Positions 5,682-5,697 of a stretch of 5,697 nucleotides of DNA are shown here, one piece after another. The notes below the pieces were generated by a model. It saw only the letters and a list, made by a program, of their open reading frames with translations, had not been told where the DNA came from and did not search any database. How positions within the stretch are numbered: position 1 is the stretch's first letter; each line of letters starts with the position of its first letter. Location: positions 1 through 5,697 of the forward strand of contig MNYV01000004.1 in assembly GCA_001873285.1 (NCBI GenBank). Reading direction: 5' to 3'. The position numbers and the translations under genes are program-made. This DNA is from Nitrospirae bacterium CG2_30_53_67. Lineage in GTDB: Bacteria; CG2-30-53-67.

Positions 5682-5697
5682 ATAGGTTCTTGAATCC

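Noticed and set aside
5503-5697. CRISPR array
   Set aside because: The units are contiguous 8-mers without unique spacers of uniform length, and the third block is inverted.

Overview
The window looks like a respiratory and regulatory segment of a Gram-negative bacterium. It encodes two exported c-type cytochromes with four haem-binding motifs each, and a histidine kinase paired with an NtrC-type sigma-54 activator. This mix is common in anaerobic or microaerophilic respirers of the Desulfobacterota ('Deltaproteobacteria'), Nitrospirota and similar lineages. The sequence does not settle the lineage. All genes are on the + strand, coding density is high, and base composition looks even.

Layout. 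Positions 1-96 hold the end of an open frame, either a partial gene or a 31-residue peptide, whose TGA overlaps the next ATG. Positions 93-1346 encode a membrane-anchored tetrahaem cytochrome built as a duplicated dihaem unit. Positions 1347-1505 are a non-coding gap with a weak hairpin/T-run, an 8-codon ORF and a sigma-70-like promoter that abuts the next ATG. Positions 1506-3455 encode a Cache-HAMP-HisKA-HATPase sensor kinase, overlapping by 4 nt the sigma-54-dependent response regulator at 3452-4807. Positions 4808-4894 carry a good sigma-70-type promoter, a dyad near the predicted transcription start and a strong Shine-Dalgarno sequence. Positions 4895-5470 encode a secreted small tetrahaem cytochrome of a different type. 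Positions 5503-5697 contain an unusual repeat: three blocks of four 8-bp units, each block ending in AGTG, with the third block inverted. It continues past the window edge.

How they may work together (inference). The first cytochrome probably ends an electron-transfer operon that begins upstream. The kinase senses a periplasmic signal through its Cache domain and phosphorylates the regulator, which would drive sigma-54 promoters. I found no -24/-12 promoter with correct spacing in front of any gene here, so the regulator's target probably lies outside the window. Co-location with the cytochromes suggests a respiratory regulon but does not prove it. The points most worth checking are the octamer repeat, the leaderless-looking kinase start and the ABAB architecture of the first cytochrome.
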